Assembly: GCA_963930655.1 (NCBI GenBank)
Contig: OZ005611.1
Coordinates: 22,803,001 to 22,867,000 of the forward strand
Source of the DNA: Myrica gale
Taxonomy: Eukaryota; Streptophyta; Magnoliopsida; Fagales; Myricaceae
DNA: 64,000 nt
Direction: 5' to 3'
Shown: piece after piece, positions 11,443 through 21,980 of the stretch
Numbering within the stretch: position 1 is the stretch's first letter
Layout of the letters: each line of letters starts with the position of its first letter
Position numbers and translations under genes: made by a program
The notes under the pieces: generated by a model
Told to the model about the DNA's origin: nothing
Seen by the model: the letters and a program-made list of their open reading frames with translations, nothing else
Databases searched by the model: none

Positions 11443-12256
11443 TGGGATCCTTCACGTAGCTCAGGGATTGCGGTTTGTGGAATGTTTGGTTTGTGATTTG
11501 TCTATTTGGTCATATCCTCCAAAATTTCATTTTATGTCCTTTGCGAAAATAACTGCTTCCAATAAAAGTACCGGATGGTCTTACGAATTTGGTTATTATT
11601 AATTACCTGATTCTCAAGGTAATATTTACGATTATGTCTTTAATTAAGTTGGAAATAGTATCTTAATTAGTCCCTACAAGTGTGATAGGGACACCTCTTC
11701 AATCGATATTTATGCTCGGATTAAGTGTGAAGAAAAGAAAACGACCCTCAACCCACATCAAAAGATATTTATGCCCGGATTAAGTGTAAAGAAAAGGAAA
11801 CGTTGGCTGTCAAAAGCTCCTTGGCTGCTTTTGTTTCTACAAAAGGACATCCAACCACTTAAAGAAAATCTCGGGGATTTGATTCAAAACCTCATCTGAA
11901 TCTGGTCGCTCCTGCGAGTGTTTCATTTACACCTTCTGAAGTGGTGCCCCAGCCATTATTTAATATGGGTAGCACATGGTGATGACGTCCTCCATGTTTG
12001 ATTCTATATGGCGCGTGATATAGGGTCAATGTGTCTCCTAAAGCTCAAACTTTAACACGACATGATCAAATTATCAAAACATATAAAATCTATTGAATCT
12101 GAAAAAAATTATACAAACATACAAAAACAGAGAGATTGAAACAGAATTCTTAATGGGTTTTTTTTTAAAAAAAAAAAGTAATTTAAATTTTGTATTCTTA
12201 ATTATCACCTATTAATGAGATGGAAATTTTTGTAAGAAACTGGAAAAAAAATTAAG
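11443..12256. other. FLS 3' flank and intergenic DNA
   Basis: The first roughly 200 bases should contain the FLS 3' UTR; an AATAAA lies near 11560. At 11705 and 11764 a 39-bp stretch (GATATTTATGCTCGGATTAA and the following AGTGTGAAGAAAAG) is repeated with few changes, period about 59 bp. I see no gene. Confidence 0.5.
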
Positions 12257-12883
12257 GTGAAAAATCTAGTGACTCGTGTCACATTCTCATTGGATAATAT
12301 GTGTCGGTTAGTCGTTAACCTAATAATAGTAGCGTAGAAGAGAACATTATGAATCAATCCGTCAAATTCCATACCACCTTGAATTAATTTGCCTCATTTA
12401 AATATTACATGGATCTACGGAATAATTATGTCTAAATAAAACCACTCATGACCGATGTTGTGGGCGCACGACTTCCTCAAGTGGTAAAGTGTACCAATTG
12501 GTTTTAAGATCATGCACCCAACTTCACATCTCGAACCAACTTAATTTTAAAGTTGCGCTTATGATCTCCCCACCTTCTAGACTCCATTTCGTTGAAGGGT
12601 AGCCAGCCGCACGTGTTTTCTTGCATGGCAAACCAACTATTCCAAATTTCCAATGGAATTAGAAATCCCAAGACGTAGAGTGAAAAATATAGTGACTCGT
12701 GTAACATTCGGATTGAATAATATGTGTCGGTTTGTCGTTAACCTTATAATAGTAGCGTAAAATAGAACATTAGGAATCAATCCGTCAAATTCCATACCAC
12801 ATTGAATTAATTTGCCGGCCTCATTTAAATATTACAGGGACCTACCGAATAATTATGTCTAAATAAAACCACTCATGATCGAT
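12257..12883. repeat. ~200-bp direct repeats flanking a SINE-like spacer
   Basis: Segments 12257-12456 and 12679-12883 align nearly end to end (both contain ATATGTGTCGGTT, ATCAATCCGTCAAATTCCAT and GAATAATTATGTCTAAATAA). The spacer 12457-12678 holds CTCAAGTGGTAAAGTG near 12476-12491 and CATCTCGAACC near 12527, which resemble the A and B boxes of a tRNA-derived SINE. The second repeat has a short extra GCCGG. No coding frame is supported. Confidence 0.7.
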
Positions 12884-13762
12884 AATCAGGGTTAAGAAAT
12901 TATATTGCTTCTTTTCTTTGATGCCCTGGTTAGTCCAACGATAAGATAGCTGGGAACGAAAGAACTTCTTAAAGACACACAGTGAAAAGAAAAAAACTTT
13001 TTATTTTATTTTATTTTTCTAACAAAGAAAAGACGAAAAAAACTTTATTTACAGAGCTGACCCATGAGTAATGACACTGTCGTACACTCAAATCAACGGT
13101 ACCCAAAATTTTATCAGATGTCCCCAAACCGGGAGTCTTAAAAGGTGCGGGCCTGGCCCGGGGGCAAATATAATTTTTTTAAAAATTTCTTTAATTTTAC
13201 AGAACTGGGTGGCAGCGTAATAGTGTCCCCAGCCTAGACCCGCTCAAATCTTTCGTAAGTGCAAATTTGTGAGTACACGTCTCAAAGATAATGCTCGTCG
13301 TTCCATTGAGGTACACTTCTTATTCGAGGTAAAAAAAAAAGAGAGAAGAAAATAAAATTTAAGAAAGATAGATGATTGAAAAGGTGGAGGAAAAAAACAA
13401 CACCCTTTTAACTAGGTTGGGCTGACACCTGAAACAAGTCCGACAATGAGGCTTTGTAAGTCGTAGACTTGTAGAACCTAACTCTACATACAAGCCCAAC
13501 CCTCACAGATAAGCAAGCCTAAGCCACCTAAGGATGACGTAGAACTCGATAGGTTTATTTTACATCATCGTTTGAGTAAACCACATGATCCCAATTAGGC
13601 AAGCCTAAACCATCGAAATGTTAGTTTTTCATTTCGTTTGAGTAAAATCCCGGTTACGGTTTGGGAAAGAAGAATATCAAAACGCACCGTTTCACTTAAA
13701 AATCCAATTCGAACAAAACGTGTTTGAGTAAAATAAAACTTCACCATATAAAGAAAAAGCAA

Positions 13763-13838
13763 AGACGCCTCAGTGGTCGAGGTGCGCCTCTCTTCTCTTA
13801 TGCATCTGGGTTCGAATCCCAGCCTAGCAAAAAAAAAA
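13763..13838 (+). mobile_element. tRNA-derived SINE fragment with A tail
   Basis: The stretch contains an A-box-like TCAGTGGTCGAGGTG and a perfect B-box region CTGGGTTCGAATCCCAG that can form a T-arm, followed after GCCTAGC by a run of ten A. The 5' and 3' parts cannot pair as an acceptor stem, so it is not a functional tRNA gene. It is best read as a small tRNA-derived retroposon. Confidence 0.55.
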
Positions 13839-14377
13839 CGTTTTCTTTGTATTTTTTTTAAAGGTCGGGTTATCACACTTACACTTACTAATTAACCCGA
13901 ATCGTTATCAAGAGGTTGATTAAGTAACGAGAGACACATGCCCTCCACAAGTAACATTCCACTCTTAAAAGACTTTCGGCTACCTTGCCAAGGAATTGGC
14001 TCAAGGTACGAAAGAACCACATCCACGTCGAGAATCCTTTCCCAAGACAATGTATCTTTAGGGGAAGGACCACCACTTGCCCCCTAGTTTCCCTCACAAG
14101 GTGGAACCACAACCAAGTGAGAGTCTAGTATGAAAGAACCACGTTTATGCTAGCCCAAAGGTGGTGACAGGGGGCTACCTACACTGATAAAAGGTATTGA
14201 GGTCAAAAGCTCCTGCGGAGACTCTGTGTATATTTGATTTGATAATTGAATACATGGATAATTGGATGCCTTACAATGGTGCCATGGAGGGTCAAATGTC
14301 ACCTAAGCATAAATATCTTAATATCAATCAAGAATCAATCTTCCCAAAATGGGACCAAGATTGTTTCCTTAATTGAC
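13839..14377. other. Intergenic, nothing recognised
   Basis: I see no gene, no paired terminal repeats and no similarity to other parts of the window. A minus-strand open frame at 13888-14112 has no recognisable domain. Confidence 0.4.
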
Positions 14378-14778
14378 TCAAGTCAACATGACAATGTTTT
14401 GACATAAAAGCAAATAAAGATAATACTCATTAAATGGGGGATTCGGCCATATAGGGATGGGAGACCCTATACGGAATTTGTTTTGCCGATAGTGGCCGTC
14501 ACCGTGCTCTGCTGCCACAGTCACTGCTCCACCACCTTGTAGAGTGGTGACATCAAAGTGTTCCTTGTGACGTACTGATTCTTTTAATCCTTCTCCTCCA
14601 TATGCTCCGCCATGCACTGTCGCTTCCGATGGTCGTGTGGTGGTGGTACCGATCTCCTCTATGTTTTCACAGAAATCTTTTGAGACAATCTTCCTATGCA
14701 TTTCTTCTGGCACCGCCGTGACTGGAGGCCATGTGGTGATGTTGTCAAAGTGGCTTGAATCCTCCTGAGTCAGCCCAC
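14378..14778 (-). CDS. Unassigned open frame, possibly a gene fragment
   Basis: The minus-strand frame is open from an upstream stop near 14778 to 14378, with the first ATG at 14713 (111 residues). The middle is hydrophilic and Gly/His/Glu-rich (ATVHGGAYGGEGLKE, GGGAVTVAAEHGDGHYRQ), unlike random AT-rich translation here, while the last roughly 25 residues look like non-coding read-through. I do not recognise the family. It could be an exon of an unannotated gene or a transposon-captured fragment. No splice partners were established. Confidence 0.25.
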
Positions 14779-15299
14779 ACTATCTCCTCATATACCTTTT
14801 CTAGGCCATGCCGAGACATGTGGCCTCGTGGGACACTCATTGGCGTTGGTAATGCCATAAGGCGTGCCAATGCGCTGCCGGATGGGCCATGGCTTGAGCC
14901 ATGACATGTCATGGGCGTATCACAGGCTGCTACAAACCTCGTCTTGCCTAGGTCTTATGTTTGTGTCTTGTCACAACCTCCCATGATGCCTTCTCAGTTG
15001 TTCCGCCACTGTTAATCAACATACCATAAGACCTAGCATATTATCAATACTTGACACATGAGACACCGAATTAATCTGCTGAAAAATATCAATAATGCTG
15101 CCCCTAATCATATGAATAACAACTATAAAATTAATATCTCACCCTTCATTCTAACCATACAACGACGATGCCAAAGCCCAAAAAATAATAGAAGGAAGGA
15201 GCTCAATAAGAATAACAACTTGAGAACTATTTGTCTTTATTCCACTAAAAAGAAATTTTGGACCACCAAGAACAATTTGACACAAAGGACACCCTAATA
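14779..15299. other. Intergenic, nothing recognised
   Basis: A GC-richer part (14780-14960) is followed by AT-rich DNA. No gene or clear repeat structure was seen. Confidence 0.4.
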
Positions 15300-16130
15300 T
15301 CTTCAACAAAATTATTTGAACGGTTAATTAGTACAACAAATCAACAAAAACCATTGACAACAAAAACTTGACAGTGGAATCATCAATCATCTAGTTTAAT
15401 TATTTCTATAATGTTGTCTAAATAAGCAATGATGAAGAAAAACATATTTGATAACTAGCTTGCTAAAAAGGAAACCAATGAAAAAATTGAAAGGCATACA
15501 TCCTGCACCAGACACCCAAAACATATACGAAAAAAGACATATCATGACAACCTTTGACCATCTTCTCAAATTGCCGATCTACAGCAACTTTTTTTCTAAG
15601 CAAAAGGGCGGAAGGGGGTGACCAGTATAGTCAACCTCCCCTGGGCGTGACCATAGGAACTTCCCACCCGTTGTGGAATGTTCGGATTGAGCCATAACTA
15701 CCTACCCCGGGGAGGGAGGACCATCACCACAACCCTACCAGCATGCAGGCAATATTAGGGCCGGGAGGGTTCGATCCAAGAATCTCTCCCCCACACCCAC
15801 TCTTAGGTGCCTTATTTCAGACTCTCATACCACTTGGGCTACCACACTGGTGGTGCCGATCTATTGCAATTAGATACAACAACATGATCACATTCAAATG
15901 GAAACAATAAGATACAGAGATGACCTCGTGGACATCTAATATGTTCCACTCTTATTGTAAATCCAAAGGAACCCGCCCCTTACCATGAGTACCGTAAAAA
16001 GTCACACCCACACAATCTATCTCTTGAGCCTAGCAGCAAAAATCTATGAACGTTGCTTTAGATTTCTACGTCAAGAGAATGATACTAGAAACTCCTAACA
16101 CATACATTTCAAGGTCGTTCATAAAAGATT
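15300..16130. repeat. Duplicate of the receptor-kinase 3' flank, carrying a SINE
   Basis: Outside an insertion at 15588-15853, this segment aligns in the same orientation with 21446-21940, the DNA just downstream of the minus-strand lectin receptor kinase. Shared stretches include GACAACCTTTGACCATCTTC, GTCACACCCACACAATCTAT and AAAAATCTATGAACGTTGCT. Similarity stops at about 16128, equivalent to 21938, some 43 bp short of the kinase stop codon, so no kinase coding sequence was copied. The two copies flank 5.3 kb that includes the copia relic. Confidence 0.85.
15588..15853 (-). mobile_element. tRNA-derived SINE with target-site duplication
   Basis: On the minus strand the element begins with an A-box-like GTGGTAGCCCAAGTGGTAT (15845-15827) and has a B box GGATCGAACC (15777-15768). 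It ends with a short A run (T run on the plus strand at 15589-15595). It is flanked by an imperfect direct repeat, TGCCGATCTACAGCAA at 15572-15587 and TGCCGATCTATTGCAA at 15854-15869. The paralogous site near 21690 reads CTGCCAATCTACTGCAATTA with no insertion, so the empty site is preserved in the same window. Confidence 0.82.
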
Positions 16131-16147
16131 TCTGAATCTTTTATTAC

Positions 16148-16400
16148 GGTTTGATTAAGATTATTTAATATTTGTGAATTTGAGATAAATTTATTTTTAA
16201 TTATTGATGAATATTGTGATGAATTATTGATATTGTGATTATGAATTTGATTGTGAATTTGTGAATATTTAATTAGGGTTTGATTATAATTATTAAATGT
16301 TTGTGAATTTGTAATGAATTTATTTTAATTATTGATGAATAATGTGATGGATTTGATATTGTGATGAATAATGTGATGAATTATTGATGTATTTTGAAAG
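16148..16400. repeat. AT-rich tandem repeat, period ~129 bp
   Basis: Two units start with GGTTTGATTA at 16148 and 16277. Each continues with ATTTGTGAATTTG and TTAATTATTGATGAAT, then short GTGATGAAT iterations. The units have diverged but keep the order of motifs. Confidence 0.6.
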
Positions 16401-16473
16401 TGATAATGTAAAATTGACATAATTTCCATGGGCAAAACAGTCTTTGTATAAATGTATTTTTCCATTTTAGAAG

Positions 16474-18026
16474 TGTTACAACAACTTGATTAATCCTGGA
16501 AGGACGTGTAGCTAAATAGAAAGCGGCTGGAAAGAGTTGGCTGCATCTAGAACGTTTGGGAGACAGTTGCTGAGCTGTAAGACAGTTTTACGGTTGGCTA
16601 GGTTAGCCTTGGGTCAGCCTAGTGAGAATTCTGCAGAAATCGTATTGACCTTCTAGAAAGTTGCACAGACCTTAAAATAATTTCGTTTTGACTATTTTAC
16701 CCTCACAAAAACTAGATACAACCTTTCCCACTTATCTTGACGTCACTTACGCATTGACTATTCTCCTAACTCCAGAAATTTCCTGTCTATGCGATTTTCC
16801 TCATTGTCTCTCTCTTGTGCAAGATTCGGTTTTACTGAGATCTAAAGGTGAGAGTTCGTTCTCTTCCCTCTGGTGGAAGATTTGAGTGACATTGATCGTT
16901 GATTGAAGGTTGTACGCTCCTTCCTATTTGCTGTTGAAGATCTACATCACCAAGTGTTGAGGTTCTTGAGTGGGTTCTCAAGAACAACTGTTGTTGAAGG
17001 TTTCAGAGGAGTTCAAGCCTACGAGTTCGTGGGTTCCGCTGTAGAACGAGTACCAGAGTTGCTGGTCTTCGTGTGGGTGCCGGGCACCAACCTAATTCGG
17101 TAGATTGAGTGATTTTACATAGGAAAGGGGACCTTGAAGCGAAATGGTCTTTGGCTAGATCACCATTGTAAAATCTTGACGTTCTAGTGGAAAAACTTGG
17201 TGAAATCACCCGAAGTGTTTTTTTATTTCTCAGAGGACGTTCTTCTTGAGAAATTTTTCACTTCGTCAACAAAAATTCCAGTGTCGTCTCAATTGTTGTT
17301 TCCTTTGACCTTGATCTTGATTTATCTAACCAATCTTGTGTTTACTGTTTTGCAGATCCACAAGGCTGAAAACGTGTTCTGTTAAAAGGCTAATTAGTGG
17401 TTGTATTTGATCTGTTCTTTGGTTTGAAATTTCCTGATCTTGGTTGTGATATAGGCGTTGTGTATTGCTGGATTTTTGTTTGATACTTGCTGGATAAATA
17501 GACTAAGTGATGATGTTATTGTTGCTGGAAATTTAGAAGGTGGCTTGCTATTGATTAGAGTGAATCTTGATTTTTAGTATTGCTGACAATCATCTTGTTC
17601 TACTTTCTGAGTTGCTGAAATCATCACAGAGTTGTTGTGATTATTGGGTTGAAAGAATCTGCATGTTTCTTGTTCAAACAGTAACTGTAAATATCTCTGT
17701 TTAGTGTATTGTTTGGTTGCTGTAAAACATACCGTGTTTGATTGTTTAGCTACTGATCATATCTCATTGTTTCTAGTTTATTGTTACGAAAATAGTGTGA
17801 TAATCTTGGTTGTGTATTGCTAATATATCTGTTCTGTTATTTTAGTTTCAGCTGCTGTAAAGTTTGTTTTAGTCTTTTCTGCTCAGTTCACAGTTTATTG
17901 AAATAGTTGATTGATTGTTTATTAAGTATCTTTGGTTCTCTGTGATTCATAGAAAGACTAGATTTTTTTTTAAAAATACCTATTCACCCCCCTCTAGGTT
18001 TATTCTAGGATCTAAGCGTAGTTTCA
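16474..18026 (+). mobile_element. 5' LTR of a SIRE-like Ty1-copia element (approximate)
   Basis: A long non-coding GC-mixed segment ends in GTTTCA at 18026, two bases before a primer binding site. Its 3' part has the CACCCCCCTCTAGG stretch found at the R-U5 end of SIRE/Maximus-type LTRs. The TGTTACAA start at 16474 is only a candidate, because no second LTR was found to fix the boundary. Short open frames inside it are not genes. Confidence 0.5.
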
Positions 18027-18027
18027 A

Positions 18028-18039
18028 TTGGTATCAGAG
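18028..18039 (+). other. Primer binding site (initiator tRNA-Met type)
   Basis: TTGGTATCAGAG lies directly after the LTR end. TGGTATCAGAGC is the classic complement of the 3' end of plant initiator methionine tRNA, used to prime Ty1-copia reverse transcription. Confidence 0.8.
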
Positions 18040-18073
18040 TTTTATAATCGATCCTTGACCCTTAGTTACCTAG

Positions 18074-19913
18074 ATGGAAAGGAGTCAATTGCTGTCTATT
18101 CCTCCTAACTTCGATGGCAATAATTATGCATATTGGAAAGTAAGGATGAGAGCCTTCTTGAAGTCCCCAGTTGAACGAGTATGACACTAGGTCGAAATAG
18201 GATGGTCTAAACCTATGACTTTAGCGAAAGTCACTGAAACTGAAACAATACCTGTTGAACTTAAAGATATTAGTTTGTGGACCAGAGACGAAATGAATGA
18301 ATGCACCTATAATAGTCGTGTCTTGCATGCTATTTTCATGGACATTTCAACTGATGAGTTTAAAGGAATGTCCATGTGTGAAATTGCTAAAGACGCCTGA
18401 GAGATCTTAGAAACCACACACGAAGGCACTAAGATTGTCAAAAATTCTAAACTTTAAATGCTTGCGACTAGATTTGAAGAAATTAGAATGAAAGAAGATG
18501 AGACATTCGATGAGTTTTACGCTAAACTCAATGATATTGTTAACTCAACCTTTAACCTAGGAGAAAAAAATTCCTGAATCGAGAGTTGTAAGAAAAGTCT
18601 TACGATCTCTCATTGAAAAATTCAGAGGTAAAATTACGGCCATAGAAGAAAGCAAAGACCTAGAAAAAATCAGAATTGAAGAGCTTGTAGGTTCATTACA
18701 GACCTATGAATTATCTCTGCCTCAAACCAAAAAGTCTAATTCTATAGCTTTAAAGTCTTTGGCTGAGGATGAATCTGAATGTTCAGATGAGTCTATTGAC
18801 AATGAGGACATAGCCTTGTTTGTGAAAAGATTTAGGAAAACTCTTAGTTTTAAAAAGAAAAGTAAATGGAAGAAACCACCCACTTCTTCTTCTTCGTCTA
18901 AACAAACTGGTAAGTTTAATTGGAAATCTGCTGAAAAAGGTGACAAAGTTGCTCCTAAAGACTTTAAGAAGAAAAACTCACAAGAGTTTCAGTGCCATGG
19001 CTGTAAAGGCTACGGTCACTTTAAAGCAGATTGTCCAACCTTTCTTAAGTCAAAAGGTAAGACTAAGAACATCCCCCGGACAGATTCTGATTCAGATCTG
19101 TCTTCTTCAAATGATTATGAATCTGATGGTAAGGTTAATTACATGGCTTTTACTTCATCTATTAATAGCATTGGTCATGTCAGCCTAAGTGATGATGATT
19201 TATTAGATGCTGATATTAATGAAAATGAACCTCTTCAAGTTGCCTATAATAACTTGTTTGAAGAAAGCCTTAAGGTGAAAAGAGAGAATCTTGTGTATTC
19301 AAAAAGGCTTAAGAACATAGAAATTGAAAAAGAAGAGTTATTGGCAAAGAATTGTGAACAATCTGTCTTAATTGACAATCTGAAAAATAGTAATGCCTCT
19401 CTAGATCTGAAAGTAAAGAACTTGGAAATAGAACTAAAAGAGTATAATTCACAACTTAAATACTTTTCTAGTGGCGCAAAGAAACTTGACAAGATGTTAG
19501 GTCTAGGAACTTCTTCTAGTGATAAACATGGATTGGGTTTTAAAAATTATGGTTCTAATGCGCTTGCTACTAACAAAACTGTTTTTGTACCTGCTGCGAG
19601 TAAAAAAAAAATTTCAGTTGTCCACAACCAATCAAAGGTGAGTATACCCCCTGCTGAGTATGGTAAGAACAACTCTCAAACTTCTTATGTAAATTCCAGA
19701 TCAGTCCCTACTTGCTATTATTGTGGAAAAATAGGTCATGTAAGATCAAAATGCTTTAAATTGAATTCTAGCAAAAGTAAGTTTTCGAATTCATATTCAA
19801 TTTCAACTTTTGATAATTTAGTTTCTCAAGTCTCTACTTTGTCTAAACAAGTTGAGTTTATATGTAAGAAAATTGAGTTGAACAATTTAACTTTTTCGAA
19901 AAAGTTCGGGTAA
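18074..19913 (+). pseudogene. Ty1-copia Gag, N-terminal half broken
   Basis: The frame starts MERSQLLSIPPNFDGNNYAYWK, typical of copia Gag. It is then interrupted by TGA in place of Trp near 18181, a TAG soon after, a TGA near 18398, a TAA near 18456, and a frameshift in an A run near 18563. From 18759 to 19913 a 384-codon frame is intact. It holds a CCHC zinc knuckle (CHGCKGYGHFKADC), a heptad-like Leu/Lys/Glu-rich stretch and a second knuckle (CYYCGKIGHVRSKC). Gag coats the retrotransposon RNA in the particle. The broken N-terminus means it should not act. Confidence 0.85.
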
Positions 19914-20060
19914 GGAAAAAGGATGACACTTGAACATATTATTGCAAAACAAAAATCAATTGGTTGATTTATTTACCAAACTCCTTGATGGAACAAGGTT
20001 TGAATTTTTAAGAAATCAATTGGTATTTTTTCAATGTTGGAAGTATTTCTTGCATTATAA
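19914..20060 (+). pseudogene. Copia pol remnant: only the RNase H tail left
   Basis: Immediately after Gag the sequence encodes, with a frame change, NQLVDLFTKLLDGTRFEFL, the extreme C-terminal end of copia RNase H (usually QLxDxFTKPLDxxRFxxLR). Protease, integrase and reverse transcriptase are missing, so a deletion of several kilobases joins Gag to the end of pol. No 3' LTR was recognised downstream. Confidence 0.7.
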
Positions 20061-21030
20061 TTGATGGATAATATGTTGTTGTTTAAGTTTTTTTGAAGTT
20101 TTTAAAGTTCTGGACAAATATTGATTTTTCAAGAAATTTTAATTTTTCTGAAAAATTTTGATTTTTTGAAGATCAGTAATTTTAAAAGGAAATTGTCAGT
20201 GATGAACTTATCAGAAGTCAGCCGGATGAGTTTCAATTTCAGGTAAAATGATTATGTTGTTTGTAATGGGTAAGAGTGCATTTTTGGTATATGTAGGTGT
20301 TTTTAGCCTTAGTGACTTTTTACCACACTACTACAGTTTACCATTTTCTCTCAACTCTCACAACCGTGCCTCTCTATACCCAAATACTATCTTCACCATA
20401 ACTTGAGCAAATCTTGCTCATTTTAAGTTTGTTGGGTTTTTGTTCAAGATTCAATACTCTACGATCTCTAAGGTATTATACTTGATTTTTGTGAGATTTA
20501 ATGGATTATATTTGCTAAATTCGAAGTTCTTGAAAACCCTTATGGGTTTTGTGAAAATTTCTTAGATCTACCTTGTTTTCTTAGCTAAATGCATAAGAAA
20601 TCATATGGGCTTTGTAGGTGGAGTCAATTGGAAGAAGATTTCATCATTTATATCTCATATCTACAATTTTAGTGCTTCGAATTTCAATGTTTTTTGAGAA
20701 TTTCGGGTATGGAATTATTTTTGGGAAAATGGAAGATTTGTCTTGCTTAAATGAATGACCATTGTTTCTTCTTTCCTTATAGTGGCCGAATATGGTATAT
20801 GAATGATGAGTTCGCATTTGTTGAATATAAAATGAAGTGCACTTCTATTTGTGGAGTCATTGTTAATACACGGGTTACACATTTTTGTGTTTAAATGCTC
20901 TCTTTTGGTTACGTGTTCACTTATTCTTCATTTATATTGTTTGCAAAATAATGTTTGTGGAATATTGCTCATATTCAAGATATTGAGAATACATTGAGCA
21001 TATTGTATTGTCTATGTGAGCTGAAAATAT
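20061..21030. other. Non-coding, probably 3' part of the copia element
   Basis: I see no gene. The stretch has leader-like CT-rich parts at 20330-20480 and AT-rich sequence elsewhere. It may be the region between pol and the 3' LTR of a SIRE-type element, but I could not match it to the 5' LTR. Confidence 0.3.
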
Positions 21031-21229
21031 GGGTATGTTTGAGGGTGAAAATTTTGGGTATTAGGGTTTGAAAAATATTATAAAGTAAAGAAATGTTACG
21101 AGAGTTGGTGAAAAAGTGAAGAGGGAGAAGATTTTTAATTAATATTATAATAATAAAAAATTATGTGGTGAATTTTTTAGTAGTAAACCTAAAATTTTGA
21201 GCGCAATTAATTGGGGCTCAAACATGCCC
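21031..21229. mobile_element. Short AT-rich MITE
   Basis: Termini GGGTATGTTTGAGGG and CTCAAACATGCCC are inverted repeats, with GAAAATTTTGGG and CCTAAAATTTTGAG just inside. The interior is AT-rich with GTGAAAAAGTGAAGAGGGAG, a phrase also seen in the element at 9831-10078. Confidence 0.65.
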
Positions 21230-21445
21230 ATAGTGTTGTGCTGGAACATTATTGTTAAATAACTTGAAACTAAAACAATCCTGTATCATACAACATATAC
21301 GCGGAAGAAATCCACAAGCGCTGTATGGATTATACCGTGACAGATAGTTCTAATATAAATTGAAGGGGAGGCTCTAGCTATATTAATGTTAAAGACTCAA
21401 AATTTTAAGTTAAAAGCTATATTGATTTGAAAAGAGATTAAGGGA

Positions 21446-21980
21446 TCAATATCTTCAACAAAAACCATGTGACAACTAATATTTGACAGAGGAATCATCA
21501 ATCAGCTCAGTTTATTTCTATAACGCTGTCTAAATAGGCAATGATAAAGGATAACAGATTTGATAACTAGGTTGCCAAAGAGGGCACTCATGAAAAATGA
21601 CAGGCATCCGCTCCGCATAATCAGACACCCAAAACAAATACTGAAAAAAAGACATACCGTGACAACCTTTGACCATCTTCTCAAACTGCCAATCTACTGC
21701 AATTAGATACAACAACGTGATCACATTCAAATGGCAACAATAAGATACAGAGACCTCGTGGACATCTAATATGTTCCCCTCTTATAATCCAAAAGAGTAC
21801 TGTAAAAAGTCACACCCACACAATCTATCTCTTGAGCCTAGCGGCAAAAATCTATGAACGTTGCTATGGATTCCAATGTCAAGAGAATGCAACTAGAAAC
21901 TCCTACCAACATGCATTTCAAGGCCGTTCATAAAAAAGAAAAACTATACAGAAACTGGAAAAAATAGGTGGCATTCAACA
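21446..21980 (-). other. 3' UTR/flank of lectin receptor kinase (source of duplication)
   Basis: This lies directly downstream of the minus-strand kinase stop codon and is the counterpart of 15300-16130. It lacks the SINE present in that copy. Because it adjoins the coding region, it is the likelier original. Confidence 0.6.

Noticed and set aside
13763-13838. Possible tRNA gene (A and B box, T-arm-like stem)
   Set aside because: The ends cannot pair as an acceptor stem and a poly-A run follows directly, so it fits a tRNA-derived retroposon better.
16688-17385. Several 60-66-codon frames
   Set aside because: They lie within the copia LTR-like region, overlap each other in different frames and show no domain.
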